Origin: JBFGCA01 sp041567315
GTDB taxonomy: Bacteria; Acidobacteriota; Thermoanaerobaculia; Multivoradales; JAHEKO01
Direction of reading: 5' to 3'
DNA: 64,000 nucleotides
Assembly (NCBI GenBank): GCA_041567315.1
Contig: JBFGCA010000001.1
Span: 52,980 to 116,979 of the forward strand
A model generated the notes under the pieces. The model saw nothing but the letters and a program-made list of their open reading frames with translations. It did not search any database and was not told the origin of the DNA. The number at the start of each line of letters is the position of its first letter. The first letter of the stretch is position 1. This document shows positions 33,569-41,504 of this stretch, piece by piece. Position numbers and translations under genes: made by a program.

Positions 33569-34398
33569 TCGCCCTCCCCGGAGCCTCGGGTCTCGCCGGG
33601 GCCCTCACCCCCCAGCCGGCGCCGCAGACGCGCCACTTCGGCCGCCAGCTCATCTACCCTCGCCTCCAGCAACGCGAGGCGGTCGGGCGTCTCGGGGTCG
33701 GCAGGCGCGGAAGGCGCGGAACCGGCGGCCACCCGAAGGTCCGCCACCGCGGTTCCGCCCGCTCCGGCCGTGGCCGTACCCGTGGCCGCTCCGCGGGTCC
33801 CGGCCGGTGCCGGCACTACCGTTAGCGGCGGCGGCGCGGCTCGGGGACCCGCGCCCGGCACGGCAGACGCCGCCCCGGGCGCAATGGCCGCCTCGGTGCC
33901 GACCGGCTCACCCAGCAAGTGGGTCCAGCGGGTCTCCTTCTGGCCGGCTTGGCGCGGCAGCTCGGCGACCAGCGGCCGGGGGCCGGCGGCCATCGCCTCG
34001 AGCGCCTCCTCCACCTCGTCGAGGCTCGCGAAGTCGTGCAGCCGGCCGCTGCGCCCCCGCAGCTCGCCCGGGGTCTGCGGTCCGCGCAGCATCAGCAGGG
34101 TGAGCACCGCCCGGCCGGCGCGATCCAGCTCCAGCCGGCGGCTGATGCTCTGGCTCCAGCGCTCGGCCCGCGCTCCCTCGCTGCGCCACGCCAGCACGTC
34201 GCGCCGCAGCCGGTCGAGGGCGTCCAGCACCTCCTCCTCGGTGAGCCGGGTCACCGGGTCGCGGTTGGTCTTCTGGTTGGCGGCGGTCAGCAGCCCCCGC
34301 ACCGTCAGCGGATAGGCCTCCGGCGTGGTGCGCTCCTTCTCGAGCAGCGTGCCGAGCAACCGGATCTCCACCGGGTCGAGCTGACGGATGGTGCGCAT
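33565..34398 (-). CDS. yceH: YceH family (DUF480) winged-helix protein
   Basis: The protein has 277 residues. The N-terminal 170 match YceH: VEIRLLGTLLEKERTTPEAYPL, then NQKTNRDPV and LRGPQTPGEL, two winged-helix domains in tandem. A Pro/Ala/Thr-rich linker of about 55 residues follows, then a C-terminal coiled coil (LALLEARVDELAAEVARLRRRL), as in longer family members. YceH proteins are of unknown function with a DNA-binding fold. The start at 34398 gives the family N-terminus; the frame runs 11 codons further. The downstream PH-domain gene overlaps by four bases. Confidence 0.88.
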   Translation of the reverse strand: MRTIRQLDPVEIRLLGTLLEKERTTPEAYPLTVRGLLTAANQKTNRDPVTRLTEEEVLDALDRLRRDVLAWRSEGARAERWSQSISRRLELDRAGRAVLTLLMLRGPQTPGELRGRSGRLHDFASLDEVEEALEAMAAGPRPLVAELPRQAGQKETRWTHLLGEPVGTEAAIAPGAASAVPGAGPRAAPPPLTVVPAPAGTRGAATGTATAGAGGTAVADLRVAAGSAPSAPADPETPDRLALLEARVDELAAEVARLRRRLGGEGPGETRGSGEGE

Positions 34399-34460
34399 GG
34401 CGGAGGATGAGCTTATCTCGCTGGCGCCCACCGGCCATCTGCGAGAATGCCCGGTGCGAC

Positions 34461-35171
34461 ATGCAGGCCCGTCTCGACTCCGACGCGATGACCCTGGAGC
34501 TGGAGTTCGCCGACGGGGCCGAGCTCCGCGAGTACGCCGCGAAGGCGCGAGGCGACGAGGGGTTCCTGGTGGGGCTGGAGGCGGAGCTCAAGCTCTACGC
34601 CGAGCTGGAGGTCACCCTGATGGCGGCCGGCGAGCGCCACCCGATGCCGGCGCGGGTGATCCAGGTCTTCCCCAGCGGCGAGACCGGCTTCGGCACCGCC
34701 TTCCAGGTGCTGGAGCCGGCGCTCCTGGAGCTGCCGCCGGTCGCCGGGGAGGCGCAGCCGGCCACCGTCAGCGGTGCCGTCGAGATCCGGCGGATGAACG
34801 TCAGCCAGCGGATGCGGCTGGCGATGCGGGGCGACCGCATCGAGCGCCAGATCCTGCTGCGCGACAGCTCGCCTCAGGTGCTGATGGGACTGCTCGGCAA
34901 TCCGCGGCTCGAAGAGAAGGAGGTGCTCGAGCTGGTCAAGTCGCACCACGCCTCGAGCGGCGTGCTCCAGCGGGTGGCCAAGGACCGGCGCTGGTCGTCC
35001 AACTACGAGGTTCGCCTCACCCTGGTCAAGAACCCCAAGACGCCGCCGCTGCTGGCCAAGCGGCTGCTCCCCACCCTGCGCCGCGGCGACCTCAAGGTGC
35101 TGGCCCGCAGCGAGATGGTCCGCGAAGCCGTCAAGGGCGCGGCGCTGCGGCTGTACCTGAAGCGGATTTGA
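34461..35171 (+). CDS. PilZ-like protein with C-terminal helical repeat region
   Basis: The protein has about 236 residues from the ATG at 34461; another ATG at 34407 gives 18 more residues that look non-coding, and a third lies at 34488. Residues 10-95 resemble the divergent PilZ domain of myxobacterial type (LEFADGAELREY, then a VFPSGETGFG strand), without the RxxxR and D-x-S-x-x-G c-di-GMP motifs, so it probably does not bind the nucleotide. The C-terminal 130 residues form helical repeats (for example LLGNPRLEEKEVLELVKS and LVKNPKTPPLLAKRL) that look HEAT-like. A protein-interaction role in motility or surface behaviour is inferred from the family. Confidence 0.6.
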   Translation: MQARLDSDAMTLELEFADGAELREYAAKARGDEGFLVGLEAELKLYAELEVTLMAAGERHPMPARVIQVFPSGETGFGTAFQVLEPALLELPPVAGEAQPATVSGAVEIRRMNVSQRMRLAMRGDRIERQILLRDSSPQVLMGLLGNPRLEEKEVLELVKSHHASSGVLQRVAKDRRWSSNYEVRLTLVKNPKTPPLLAKRLLPTLRRGDLKVLARSEMVREAVKGAALRLYLKRI

Positions 35172-35276
35172 CGCCATGAACCGGTCGCAGGTCGCGGCGT
35201 CGGGCGCCCCCTCGGACTCGGTCGCCAGCTCTCCGGAGCTGGGTAAGGCGTCGCCAGCGGGGCTTTCGAGAGCTCG

Positions 35277-37676
35277 GTGACGATGAGGGCATCTCGCGCG
35301 GCGGTAGCCGGCGGAATCCTGGTCGCGGCTCTCGCCGCCGGATGTGACCTTCGGGGCTTCGAGACCGGGGTGCCCGAGCGCGTCGAGCTATACGACCTCG
35401 GCGAGCGGCTACCGCTGGCGACCGTGACCCGCGAGACCGGCGGCTTCCTGTTCGACCGCGCCGCCGCCGGGGCTCATCTTCTCGACGGTTGGCTCGAGCC
35501 CGAGAGCGACGCCCAGGGGCGCAGCTTCCGCTGGGCGACCGGCGAGGTCTCGCGCCTCCGCCTCGTGCTGGCCGGGGCCCGCGACCTCGAGATCGAGTTC
35601 GACGCCCGTCCCTTCACCTGGACCGGCGCCCCGAACCAGACCGCGTCGCTGGCGTTCAACGAACAGCCGGCCGGCAAGGTGGAGCTGACGCCCGGACTCC
35701 ACTCCTACACGGTCCCGGTGCCGGCCGAGACGGTGAGGATCGGGGAGAATCTGATCGAGGTGCGCCATGGCTACAGCCGCGCGCCGGCCGAGGTCGGCAC
35801 CGGCACCGACCGCCGCACCCTGGCCGCCGCCTGGTACGCGCTGCGGGTGGTCCGCACCGGTGCCGACCCTGGGCGAGAGGCACCAGGGGACCGCCGGGGT
35901 CAAGGCACGATCGACGCCTCGGGACTGCAGGCAGCGAGCGTCGCCGGCGAGCCGGTCTACGAGGCCGAGTCCGGCCAGCTGCGTCTGCCCTACGGCAGCC
36001 GGCTGGACTACTACCTGCTGCTCCCCGACGACGCCCTGCTTACGGCCGCCAGTTGGGGGCAGGAGCGGCAGGGCGGGGCGGTCCACGTGACGCTGACTGT
36101 CGACGGTGGCGCCGAGACGACGGTGGCTCAGCTCGAAGCGTCGCGCGGCGCCGCCGATGTCGTCCTACCCGGCTCCGCCGGCCGGCCGGCTCGGCTGAGC
36201 CTGGCCGCCGTCGGGTCGGCCGGCCCCGATCCGGTCGCCGGGGCCTGGCTGCTGTCGCCGCGGTTGGTCGGTCGGGCGGACACGCAGCAGGCCGCGCCGA
36301 GACCCGCGGTCAGCCCGTCGACCGGAGACGCGGCCCACGACCGGGGCGCCCCCGGCCCGGACGCCGCGCCGGCCGCTGCCGTGGCCGTGGGTTCGGAGAC
36401 CACCAGCCAAGCGCCCGAACGGCCCTCGATCGTGATCTACCTGATCGACACCCTGCGGGCCGATCGTCTCGGGTGCTACGGCCATCCCGGCGGGCTCACC
36501 CCGCAGATCGACGCCTTCGCCGGCCGGGCGCTGCTGTTCGAGGACGCGGTGGCCAGCAGCTCGCGGACGCGGCCGACGGTGGCCACCCTCTTTACCGGGC
36601 TGTGGCCGGCGGCGCACGGCGCCAACCGCGAGCACGAGCGCCTCTCCGACTCGGCGCTCACCCTGGCCGAGCTGCTGAGCGCCGCCGGCTACCGGACGGC
36701 GGCCTTCGTCACCAACCCGACGGTCGGCGAGTCGTTCGGCTTCGCCCAGGGGTTCGACCACTTCGACTACGTCGGCGAGCGCAGCCAGCGGGCACCGGTG
36801 CTCCACCGCGCGGCGCTCGAGTGGCTGGACCGCGAGCGTCCCGAGCAGCCGCTGCTGCTCTATCTCCACTCCCTCGAGCCGCACACGCCCTACGCGCCGC
36901 CGCCGTCGTTCCGCCAGCGTCTGGCCGGCCACGTGGCCGACGCCACCCGCGTGGGATCGGACCAGTTCCTGCGCGAGCTGTCGCAGGGGCTGGTGGAGCC
37001 CCGAGCCGGTCTCACCGAGGACCTCGTGGCCCTCTACGAGGCCGAGGTCGCCGCCGCCGACGCCGCCTTCGGCAGGATGCTGGCGCACCTGGAGGCGCGG
37101 GGACTGGGAGACGCCGCGCTGCTGCTGCTCTCCGACCACGGCGAGGAGTTCGCGGACCACGGCGGCTGGACCCACGGCAAGACGCTCTTTGCCGAGGTGC
37201 TCCAGGTGCCGATGATCCTGCGGCTGCCCGGGCAGCAGGAGGGCCGGCGGGTGCCTGGCCTCGCCCGGCAGCTCGACGTGCTGCCCACCCTGCTCGACCT
37301 GGCCGGCGTTCCAGCGCCGGCCGGTCTGGAGGGACGCTCGCTCCTGCCGCCGGCCGCCGCCACCGATCCGCCCCACCCCACGCGGGCCTACGCCTATCTC
37401 CACTATCAGGGTCCACCGCGGCTGGCGGTGATCGACGGCGGCTGGAAGTACGTCGAGCGCCCGGTCCAGGACGGCACCATTCGCTGGCTGTTCGACCGCC
37501 GGCGCGACCCGACCGAGCGCCACAACCTGGCCGCCGAGCGCCCGATCCTGGCCGGCTACCTGGCCACCCTGCTCCAGGAGCGCCTCCGCGCCGCCGAGAC
37601 CCGGCTCGACGTCGAGGAGGTCGAGATCGACACCGAGACGGCCCGCCGGCTCCGGGCCCTGGGCTACCTGGAGTAG
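35277..37676 (+). CDS. Lipoprotein of the sulfatase/alkaline phosphatase fold without formylglycine motif
   Basis: The protein has 799 residues and starts at a GTG (an ATG is two codons on). The signal peptide ends in LAAGC with Cys23 as lipidation site. Residues 30-330 are beta-rich and unique. The catalytic domain from about residue 383 has YLIDTLRADRLGCYG with the metal-binding Asp, and LSDHGEEFADHGG. At the nucleophile position the sequence is Thr431-Arg-Pro-Thr-Val435, so the C/S-x-P-x-R formylglycine motif is absent and Thr is the probable nucleophile, as in phosphodiesterases and phosphotransferases of this fold. The C-terminal RRLRALGYLE recurs in the paralogue at 55092. Possible substrates are surface phosphoesters. 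Confidence 0.8.
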   Translation: MTMRASRAAVAGGILVAALAAGCDLRGFETGVPERVELYDLGERLPLATVTRETGGFLFDRAAAGAHLLDGWLEPESDAQGRSFRWATGEVSRLRLVLAGARDLEIEFDARPFTWTGAPNQTASLAFNEQPAGKVELTPGLHSYTVPVPAETVRIGENLIEVRHGYSRAPAEVGTGTDRRTLAAAWYALRVVRTGADPGREAPGDRRGQGTIDASGLQAASVAGEPVYEAESGQLRLPYGSRLDYYLLLPDDALLTAASWGQERQGGAVHVTLTVDGGAETTVAQLEASRGAADVVLPGSAGRPARLSLAAVGSAGPDPVAGAWLLSPRLVGRADTQQAAPRPAVSPSTGDAAHDRGAPGPDAAPAAAVAVGSETTSQAPERPSIVIYLIDTLRADRLGCYGHPGGLTPQIDAFAGRALLFEDAVASSSRTRPTVATLFTGLWPAAHGANREHERLSDSALTLAELLSAAGYRTAAFVTNPTVGESFGFAQGFDHFDYVGERSQRAPVLHRAALEWLDRERPEQPLLLYLHSLEPHTPYAPPPSFRQRLAGHVADATRVGSDQFLRELSQGLVEPRAGLTEDLVALYEAEVAAADAAFGRMLAHLEARGLGDAALLLLSDHGEEFADHGGWTHGKTLFAEVLQVPMILRLPGQQEGRRVPGLARQLDVLPTLLDLAGVPAPAGLEGRSLLPPAAATDPPHPTRAYAYLHYQGPPRLAVIDGGWKYVERPVQDGTIRWLFDRRRDPTERHNLAAERPILAGYLATLLQERLRAAETRLDVEEVEIDTETARRLRALGYLE

Positions 37677-37725
37677 CGGGCCGATAGGAGCGCTGCGCCT
37701 CTGCAGCCGAGGACCGACGATCTGT

Positions 37726-38118
37726 TCAGCGCGCCACACGCAGGGCCGTGTGGCGGGCGATGTGGAGGAAGTCCGAGTCCGGGCTCAGCAGCCCGGCCTT
37801 CAGGTCGAGACAGGCCTGGGCGATGACGCAGTCGATGGCGCCGCGGACGGTCACCCCTTTGGCGCGAAGCGAACGGTAGAGCCGGGCCGCGCGGACGTGG
37901 CAGTCGAGATCCGGCTCGATCACCGGCAGAGCGAGCAGCAACTCACGCGCCCGCCTGAAGCCTGCCTCGCTGCGAAAGCCCTGGAGGACCTCGGTGAGGA
38001 TCACCGGCAGGATCGCCAGATCCTCCTCGGCCTCGAGCGCCGCGTCGAGACGCTTCACGTGGGGCGCTTCGAGACCGTTGAAGTAGTCCGCCCAGGCGTT
38101 CGAGTCGACCACGATCAT
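37726..38118 (-). CDS. vapC: VapC-type PIN-domain toxin ribonuclease
   Basis: This 130-residue PIN domain has the acidic residues of the active site: Asp in VDSNAWADYF at the N-terminus, Glu in LTEVLQG, Asp in GAIDCVIA, and SPDSDF near the C-terminus. VapC toxins are magnesium-dependent endoribonucleases that cut tRNA or rRNA to slow growth. It overlaps the antitoxin gene by four bases (ATGA), the usual vapBC arrangement. All key residues are present, so it is probably active. Confidence 0.93.
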   Translation of the reverse strand: MIVVDSNAWADYFNGLEAPHVKRLDAALEAEEDLAILPVILTEVLQGFRSEAGFRRARELLLALPVIEPDLDCHVRAARLYRSLRAKGVTVRGAIDCVIAQACLDLKAGLLSPDSDFLHIARHTALRVAR

Positions 38119-38324
38119 CGGCGCGTGCGGGCGCTCCGCCAGGCGTCGACGTCACCGGACCACGAGAGCCTGCCGCGCGCCCGGCGCAGGGCTCGGTAGA
38201 CCGTCCCCTTCTCCACCAGCCTGCGCAAAGCGAGGTCGACCACCTGGCGCTTGGTCCGCGAGCCGGTGAGCTGCATCGCCTTCTCGACCAGGGCGTCGTC
38301 GATCTCGATGTTGGTGCGACCCAT
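38115..38324 (-). CDS. vapB: VapB-type antitoxin
   Basis: This 69-residue protein begins MGRTNIEIDDALVEKAM, the ribbon-helix-helix of the VapB/PF09957 group, followed by TKRQVVDLALRRLV. The C-terminal part (about residues 45-69, with LSWSGDVDAWR) is the toxin-binding tail. It should neutralise VapC and bind the palindrome upstream to repress the operon. GAAAGGAGG precedes the ATG. Confidence 0.92.
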   Translation of the reverse strand: MGRTNIEIDDALVEKAMQLTGSRTKRQVVDLALRRLVEKGTVYRALRRARGRLSWSGDVDAWRSARTRR

Positions 38325-38341
38325 CGGTGCCTCCTTTCCGC

Positions 38342-38370
38342 ATACACCACTATACGACAGTTTGGTGTAT
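38342..38370 (-). promoter_or_regulatory. Palindromic vapBC operator
   Basis: ATACACCA (38342-38349) and TGGTGTAT (38363-38370) form a perfect eight-base inverted repeat with a 13-base spacer. On the minus strand TATAGT at 38349-38354 lies between the arms and is a likely -10 box, so a bound VapBC complex would cover the promoter. It ends 18 bases before the antitoxin start. Confidence 0.75.
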
Positions 38371-38405
38371 CCGTCGCGCCGCCGGCAACGCTCCGGGGTC
38401 GACCG

Positions 38406-39680
38406 TCACGGCTCGCGGGGCTCGCCGCGGGCGACGACCACGGCGGCGGCGAGGTCGCCGGTGACGTTGAGGGTTGTGCGGCACATGTCGAGGAAGCGGT
38501 CGATGCCGAGGATCATGCCGATGCCCTCGATCGGCACGCCGACCAGGCCGAGGATCATCGCCACCACCGGGATCGAGCCGGCCGGGACGCCGGCGGTGCC
38601 GATGCCGCCGAGGACGCAGATCAGCACCACCAGCGCCTGCTGGGGGACCGACAGCGCCACGCCGTAGAACTGGGCCAGGAAGAGCACCGTCACGCCCTCG
38701 AACAGCGCGGTGCCGTTCTGGTTGGCGGTGGCGCCGATGGTCAACACGAAGCGGCTGACGTGCGGCGGCAGACCGAGCTTCTCGTCGGCCACCTTGAGGC
38801 TGGTGGGCAGCGTGGCGTTGCTCGAGGCGGTCGAGAAGGCGGTGAGCATCGCCTCCTGGATGGCGCGGAAGAAGACGAGCGGGCCGACGCCCCCCAGCCA
38901 GCGCACGGTCACCGGGTAGACCACGAACTGGTGGAGGGCGAGGGCCAGCAGCACCACCCCGACGTAGCCCGACAGCCGCACCAGGATCTCGTAGCCGAGC
39001 TGGGCGGTGAGGGTGAAGAGCAGGGCGGCGACGCCGATCGGGGCCAGCGCGATGACCATGCCGATCAGCCGCATGGTGACGTCGTAGAGGCCCTCGATGC
39101 CCTCCTGGAGGCGGCGGGCGCCCGGCGTCGGGGTGAGCGACAGACCGATCCCGAACAGCAGCGAGAAGAGCATCACCGCCAGCATGTCGCCCTCGGCGGC
39201 GGCCCGCACCGGGTTGTCCGGCACGATCCGCACCACCAGGTCCAGACCGGTGGCCGGCGCGGCGACCGCGGCGAGACCGGCGGCCCGCTCGGCCGCGCCC
39301 TCGGCGAGCCGCGCCCGCAGCGACTCGGAGATGCCCTCGCCCGGCCGCAGCAGGTTGACCAGCCCGACCCCCAGCAGCACGGCGACCAGCGACACCGTCA
39401 CCGTGTAGGCCAGGGTTCGGAGCCCCAGCCGCCCCAGCCGCCGGAGGTCCCCCAGCCCCGCCACCCCCAGCACCAGGGCCGAGAAGATGAGCGGCACCAC
39501 CAGCATGAAGAGCAGGCGCAGGAAGAGCTGCCCGGCGGGCTGCGAGCCGTAGCGCACCACCGCCCCGAGCCGCGGATCGTCGCCCAGCAGGAAGTGCGCG
39601 GCGACCCCGGCGCCCGCGCCGGCCAGCGCGCCCACCAGGATCCGCAGGTGCAGCGAGGCGCCCGCTTTGCTTTCGCTCAC
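38406..39680 (-). CDS. Dicarboxylate/amino acid:cation symporter (DAACS family)
   Basis: This 424-residue membrane protein is of typical family length. Hallmarks are the Ser-rich hairpin FSTASSNATLPTSL, the NQNGTALFEG helix equivalent to NMDGT, GGIGTAGVPAG in the second hairpin, and a FLDMCRTTLNVTGD helix with the substrate-binding Asp, Arg, Thr and Asn. It would import glutamate, aspartate or a C4-dicarboxylate with sodium or protons. The frame runs to 39962 but the GTG at 39680 is chosen because conserved sequence starts there, two bases after the stop of the MetS-like gene. It is the third gene of a transporter operon. Confidence 0.92.
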   Translation of the reverse strand: MSESKAGASLHLRILVGALAGAGAGVAAHFLLGDDPRLGAVVRYGSQPAGQLFLRLLFMLVVPLIFSALVLGVAGLGDLRRLGRLGLRTLAYTVTVSLVAVLLGVGLVNLLRPGEGISESLRARLAEGAAERAAGLAAVAAPATGLDLVVRIVPDNPVRAAAEGDMLAVMLFSLLFGIGLSLTPTPGARRLQEGIEGLYDVTMRLIGMVIALAPIGVAALLFTLTAQLGYEILVRLSGYVGVVLLALALHQFVVYPVTVRWLGGVGPLVFFRAIQEAMLTAFSTASSNATLPTSLKVADEKLGLPPHVSRFVLTIGATANQNGTALFEGVTVLFLAQFYGVALSVPQQALVVLICVLGGIGTAGVPAGSIPVVAMILGLVGVPIEGIGMILGIDRFLDMCRTTLNVTGDLAAAVVVARGEPREP

Positions 39681-39682
39681 CG

Positions 39683-39775
39683 CTACTTGCGGAGGATCTT
39701 CCAGAAGAAACGGACTGTGAACCCGGCGACGATCCCCCAGGTGACGGCGAGCATCAGCCAGGCGGCGGCGGTCAT
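39683..39775 (-). CDS. MetS-like small subunit of an NSS transporter
   Basis: This 30-residue ORF encodes one hydrophobic helix (MTAAAWLMLAVTWGIVAGFT) followed by VRFFWKILRK. A small one-helix protein with a WG-x-x-x-G-F helix and a basic tail, encoded straight after an NSS transporter, is the MetS type of subunit known from the MetP-MetS methionine transporter. Its ATG overlaps the NSS stop codon by four bases, and its own stop lies two bases before the DAACS start, so the three are tightly coupled. Confidence 0.8.
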   Translation of the reverse strand: MTAAAWLMLAVTWGIVAGFTVRFFWKILRK

Positions 39776-41415
39776 CGGCGGCCCTCACCCTTGCGCCGCC
39801 AGGCCCACCAGACCAGCGCCGCACACAGCGCGAAGACCAGCAGCAGCACCAGCCGGGTGGCGTCCTGGACCAGGGCCGCGGTCGGCCGGCCGGCGGCGTC
39901 GAACCAGGCGGGCGCCGCCTGCCCGGCGTGGAGGACCTTGCCCACCACGCTGTCCGCCGCAAAGGGCCAGCCCTCGCCGGCGCGGAGCGCCCGGAAGGCG
40001 ACTCGCCAGCGGCCGTCGACCGGCTTGACCAGCGCGCTGACGAAGACCGAGAGCAGGAAGACCGGCGCCACGAAGCGCAGCACGAACCGGAACAGCCTTG
40101 GCACCTTCATCTCGGCGCCGCGGGTGATCTCCTCCCAGGCGCGGTCGATGCCGAACACCCAGGCGAAGATCAGCCCCTCGGCCAGCGCGAAGACCACCAG
40201 CGCGAAGGTACCGGTCCAGAAGTCGAACTCGTCGAAAGCGCCCCCGGGGTAGAGCCAGACGCACAGGAACCCCAGCGCAAAGGTGGCGCCGCCGAAGGTC
40301 AGCGCCGCCCGCGCCCGGCGCACGCCCAGCTCGTCCTCGAGAAAGGCGATCAGCGGCTGCCCCATGGCCAGCGAGGACGTGATGCCGGCGAAGAACAGCA
40401 GCCCGAACCACAGCGCCCCGGCCAGCGGCGCGAACCAGCCCCAGTTGTTGAACAGCGTGGGCAGGGTGAGGAACCCGAGCGCGAAGCCGCTGCCGCCGGC
40501 GGTCGCCTCCTGCACGGCGGCGAGCCCCAAGTAGGCGGTGGCGATCGGGATCAGGATGGCGCTGCCCAGGATCACCTCGACGAACTCGTTCATCCAACCG
40601 GCCGCCGAGGCGTTGAGGGCGACGTCCTGGTCGCGCTTCAGGTACGAGGCGTAGCAGTGGATCGACCCCATCCCCAGCGACAGCGTGAAGAACACCTGCC
40701 CCGCCGCCGCCAGCCAGATGCTGGGGTTGGCGAGCCCCGAGAGCTGCGGCTCCCAGACGAAGTTCAAACCGGCCCAGGGGCTCGAGACCACCCCGGCGTC
40801 GACCCCCGGCCGGAGCGCCAGCCCGCGCACCGCCAGCACCGCGCCGAACAGCAGCAGCAGCGGCATGCAGACCTTGGCCACCCGCTCGATGCCGCCCGAC
40901 ACCCCGCGCGACAGCACCCAGACGTTGAGCGCCAGGGTGAGCGCGAAGAAGAAGAACGCCTCGCCCGGCAGCGCGAAGATCGAGTCCGCGGTCTGCCCCA
41001 GGTAGTCGGGAAAAAACTCGGCCGGCGGCGTGGCGCGGAAGGTGCCCTTGAGGGTGTGCCAGACGTAGGCCAGCGTCCAGGACTCGACGTAGCAGTAGTA
41101 GGCGGCGACCCCGAGGTTGGTGAACAGGCCGAAGACGCCGACGTACTTGAGCCAGCGGCCCCGCCCCAGCCGGTCGAACATCCCCGGCGCCGAGTGGTGG
41201 CCGAACTGCCCGCCGTAGCGCCCGATCGCCCACTCCACCCAGAGCAGCGGGATCCCCATCAACAGGAAGGAGATCAGATACGGGATCAGAAAGGCGCCGC
41301 CGCCGTTCTGCGCCGCCTGCGCCGGAAAGCGCAGGAAGTTCCCCAGGCCGACCGCGTTGCCGGCCATCGCTAGGACCAGCCCGGTGCGGGTGGCCCACCC
41401 CTGCTGCCGAGTCAC
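39772..41415 (-). CDS. Sodium-dependent transporter, NSS/SNF family
   Basis: This 547-residue protein has about twelve membrane segments. The N-terminus reads GLVLAMAGNAVGLGNFLRFP, the classical first helix of bacterial LeuT-like NSS transporters, with sodium-site residues (A-G-N-A-V-G-L-G-N). The expected substrate is a hydrophobic amino acid or methionine, the latter suggested by the MetS-like subunit downstream. A GTG start is preceded by GGGAGG. The long C-terminus (residues 470-547) has an extra loop and a last helix ending in WRRKGEGRR. Confidence 0.9.
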   Translation of the reverse strand: MTRQQGWATRTGLVLAMAGNAVGLGNFLRFPAQAAQNGGGAFLIPYLISFLLMGIPLLWVEWAIGRYGGQFGHHSAPGMFDRLGRGRWLKYVGVFGLFTNLGVAAYYCYVESWTLAYVWHTLKGTFRATPPAEFFPDYLGQTADSIFALPGEAFFFFALTLALNVWVLSRGVSGGIERVAKVCMPLLLLFGAVLAVRGLALRPGVDAGVVSSPWAGLNFVWEPQLSGLANPSIWLAAAGQVFFTLSLGMGSIHCYASYLKRDQDVALNASAAGWMNEFVEVILGSAILIPIATAYLGLAAVQEATAGGSGFALGFLTLPTLFNNWGWFAPLAGALWFGLLFFAGITSSLAMGQPLIAFLEDELGVRRARAALTFGGATFALGFLCVWLYPGGAFDEFDFWTGTFALVVFALAEGLIFAWVFGIDRAWEEITRGAEMKVPRLFRFVLRFVAPVFLLSVFVSALVKPVDGRWRVAFRALRAGEGWPFAADSVVGKVLHAGQAAPAWFDAAGRPTAALVQDATRLVLLLVFALCAALVWWAWRRKGEGRR

Positions 41416-41504
41416 TGCGCCACCTCCCTGCCGGGCCGAGGACGGCCCGGCGGCGGCGAAGCGCGGACCCTAGCAGGAACCGCCGGGCCGCGGATAGACC
41501 CCGG

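Noticed and set aside
35277..37676. Formylglycine-dependent sulfatase
   Set aside because: The required C/S-x-P-x-R motif is T-R-P-T-V, so the standard sulfatase label is not supported.
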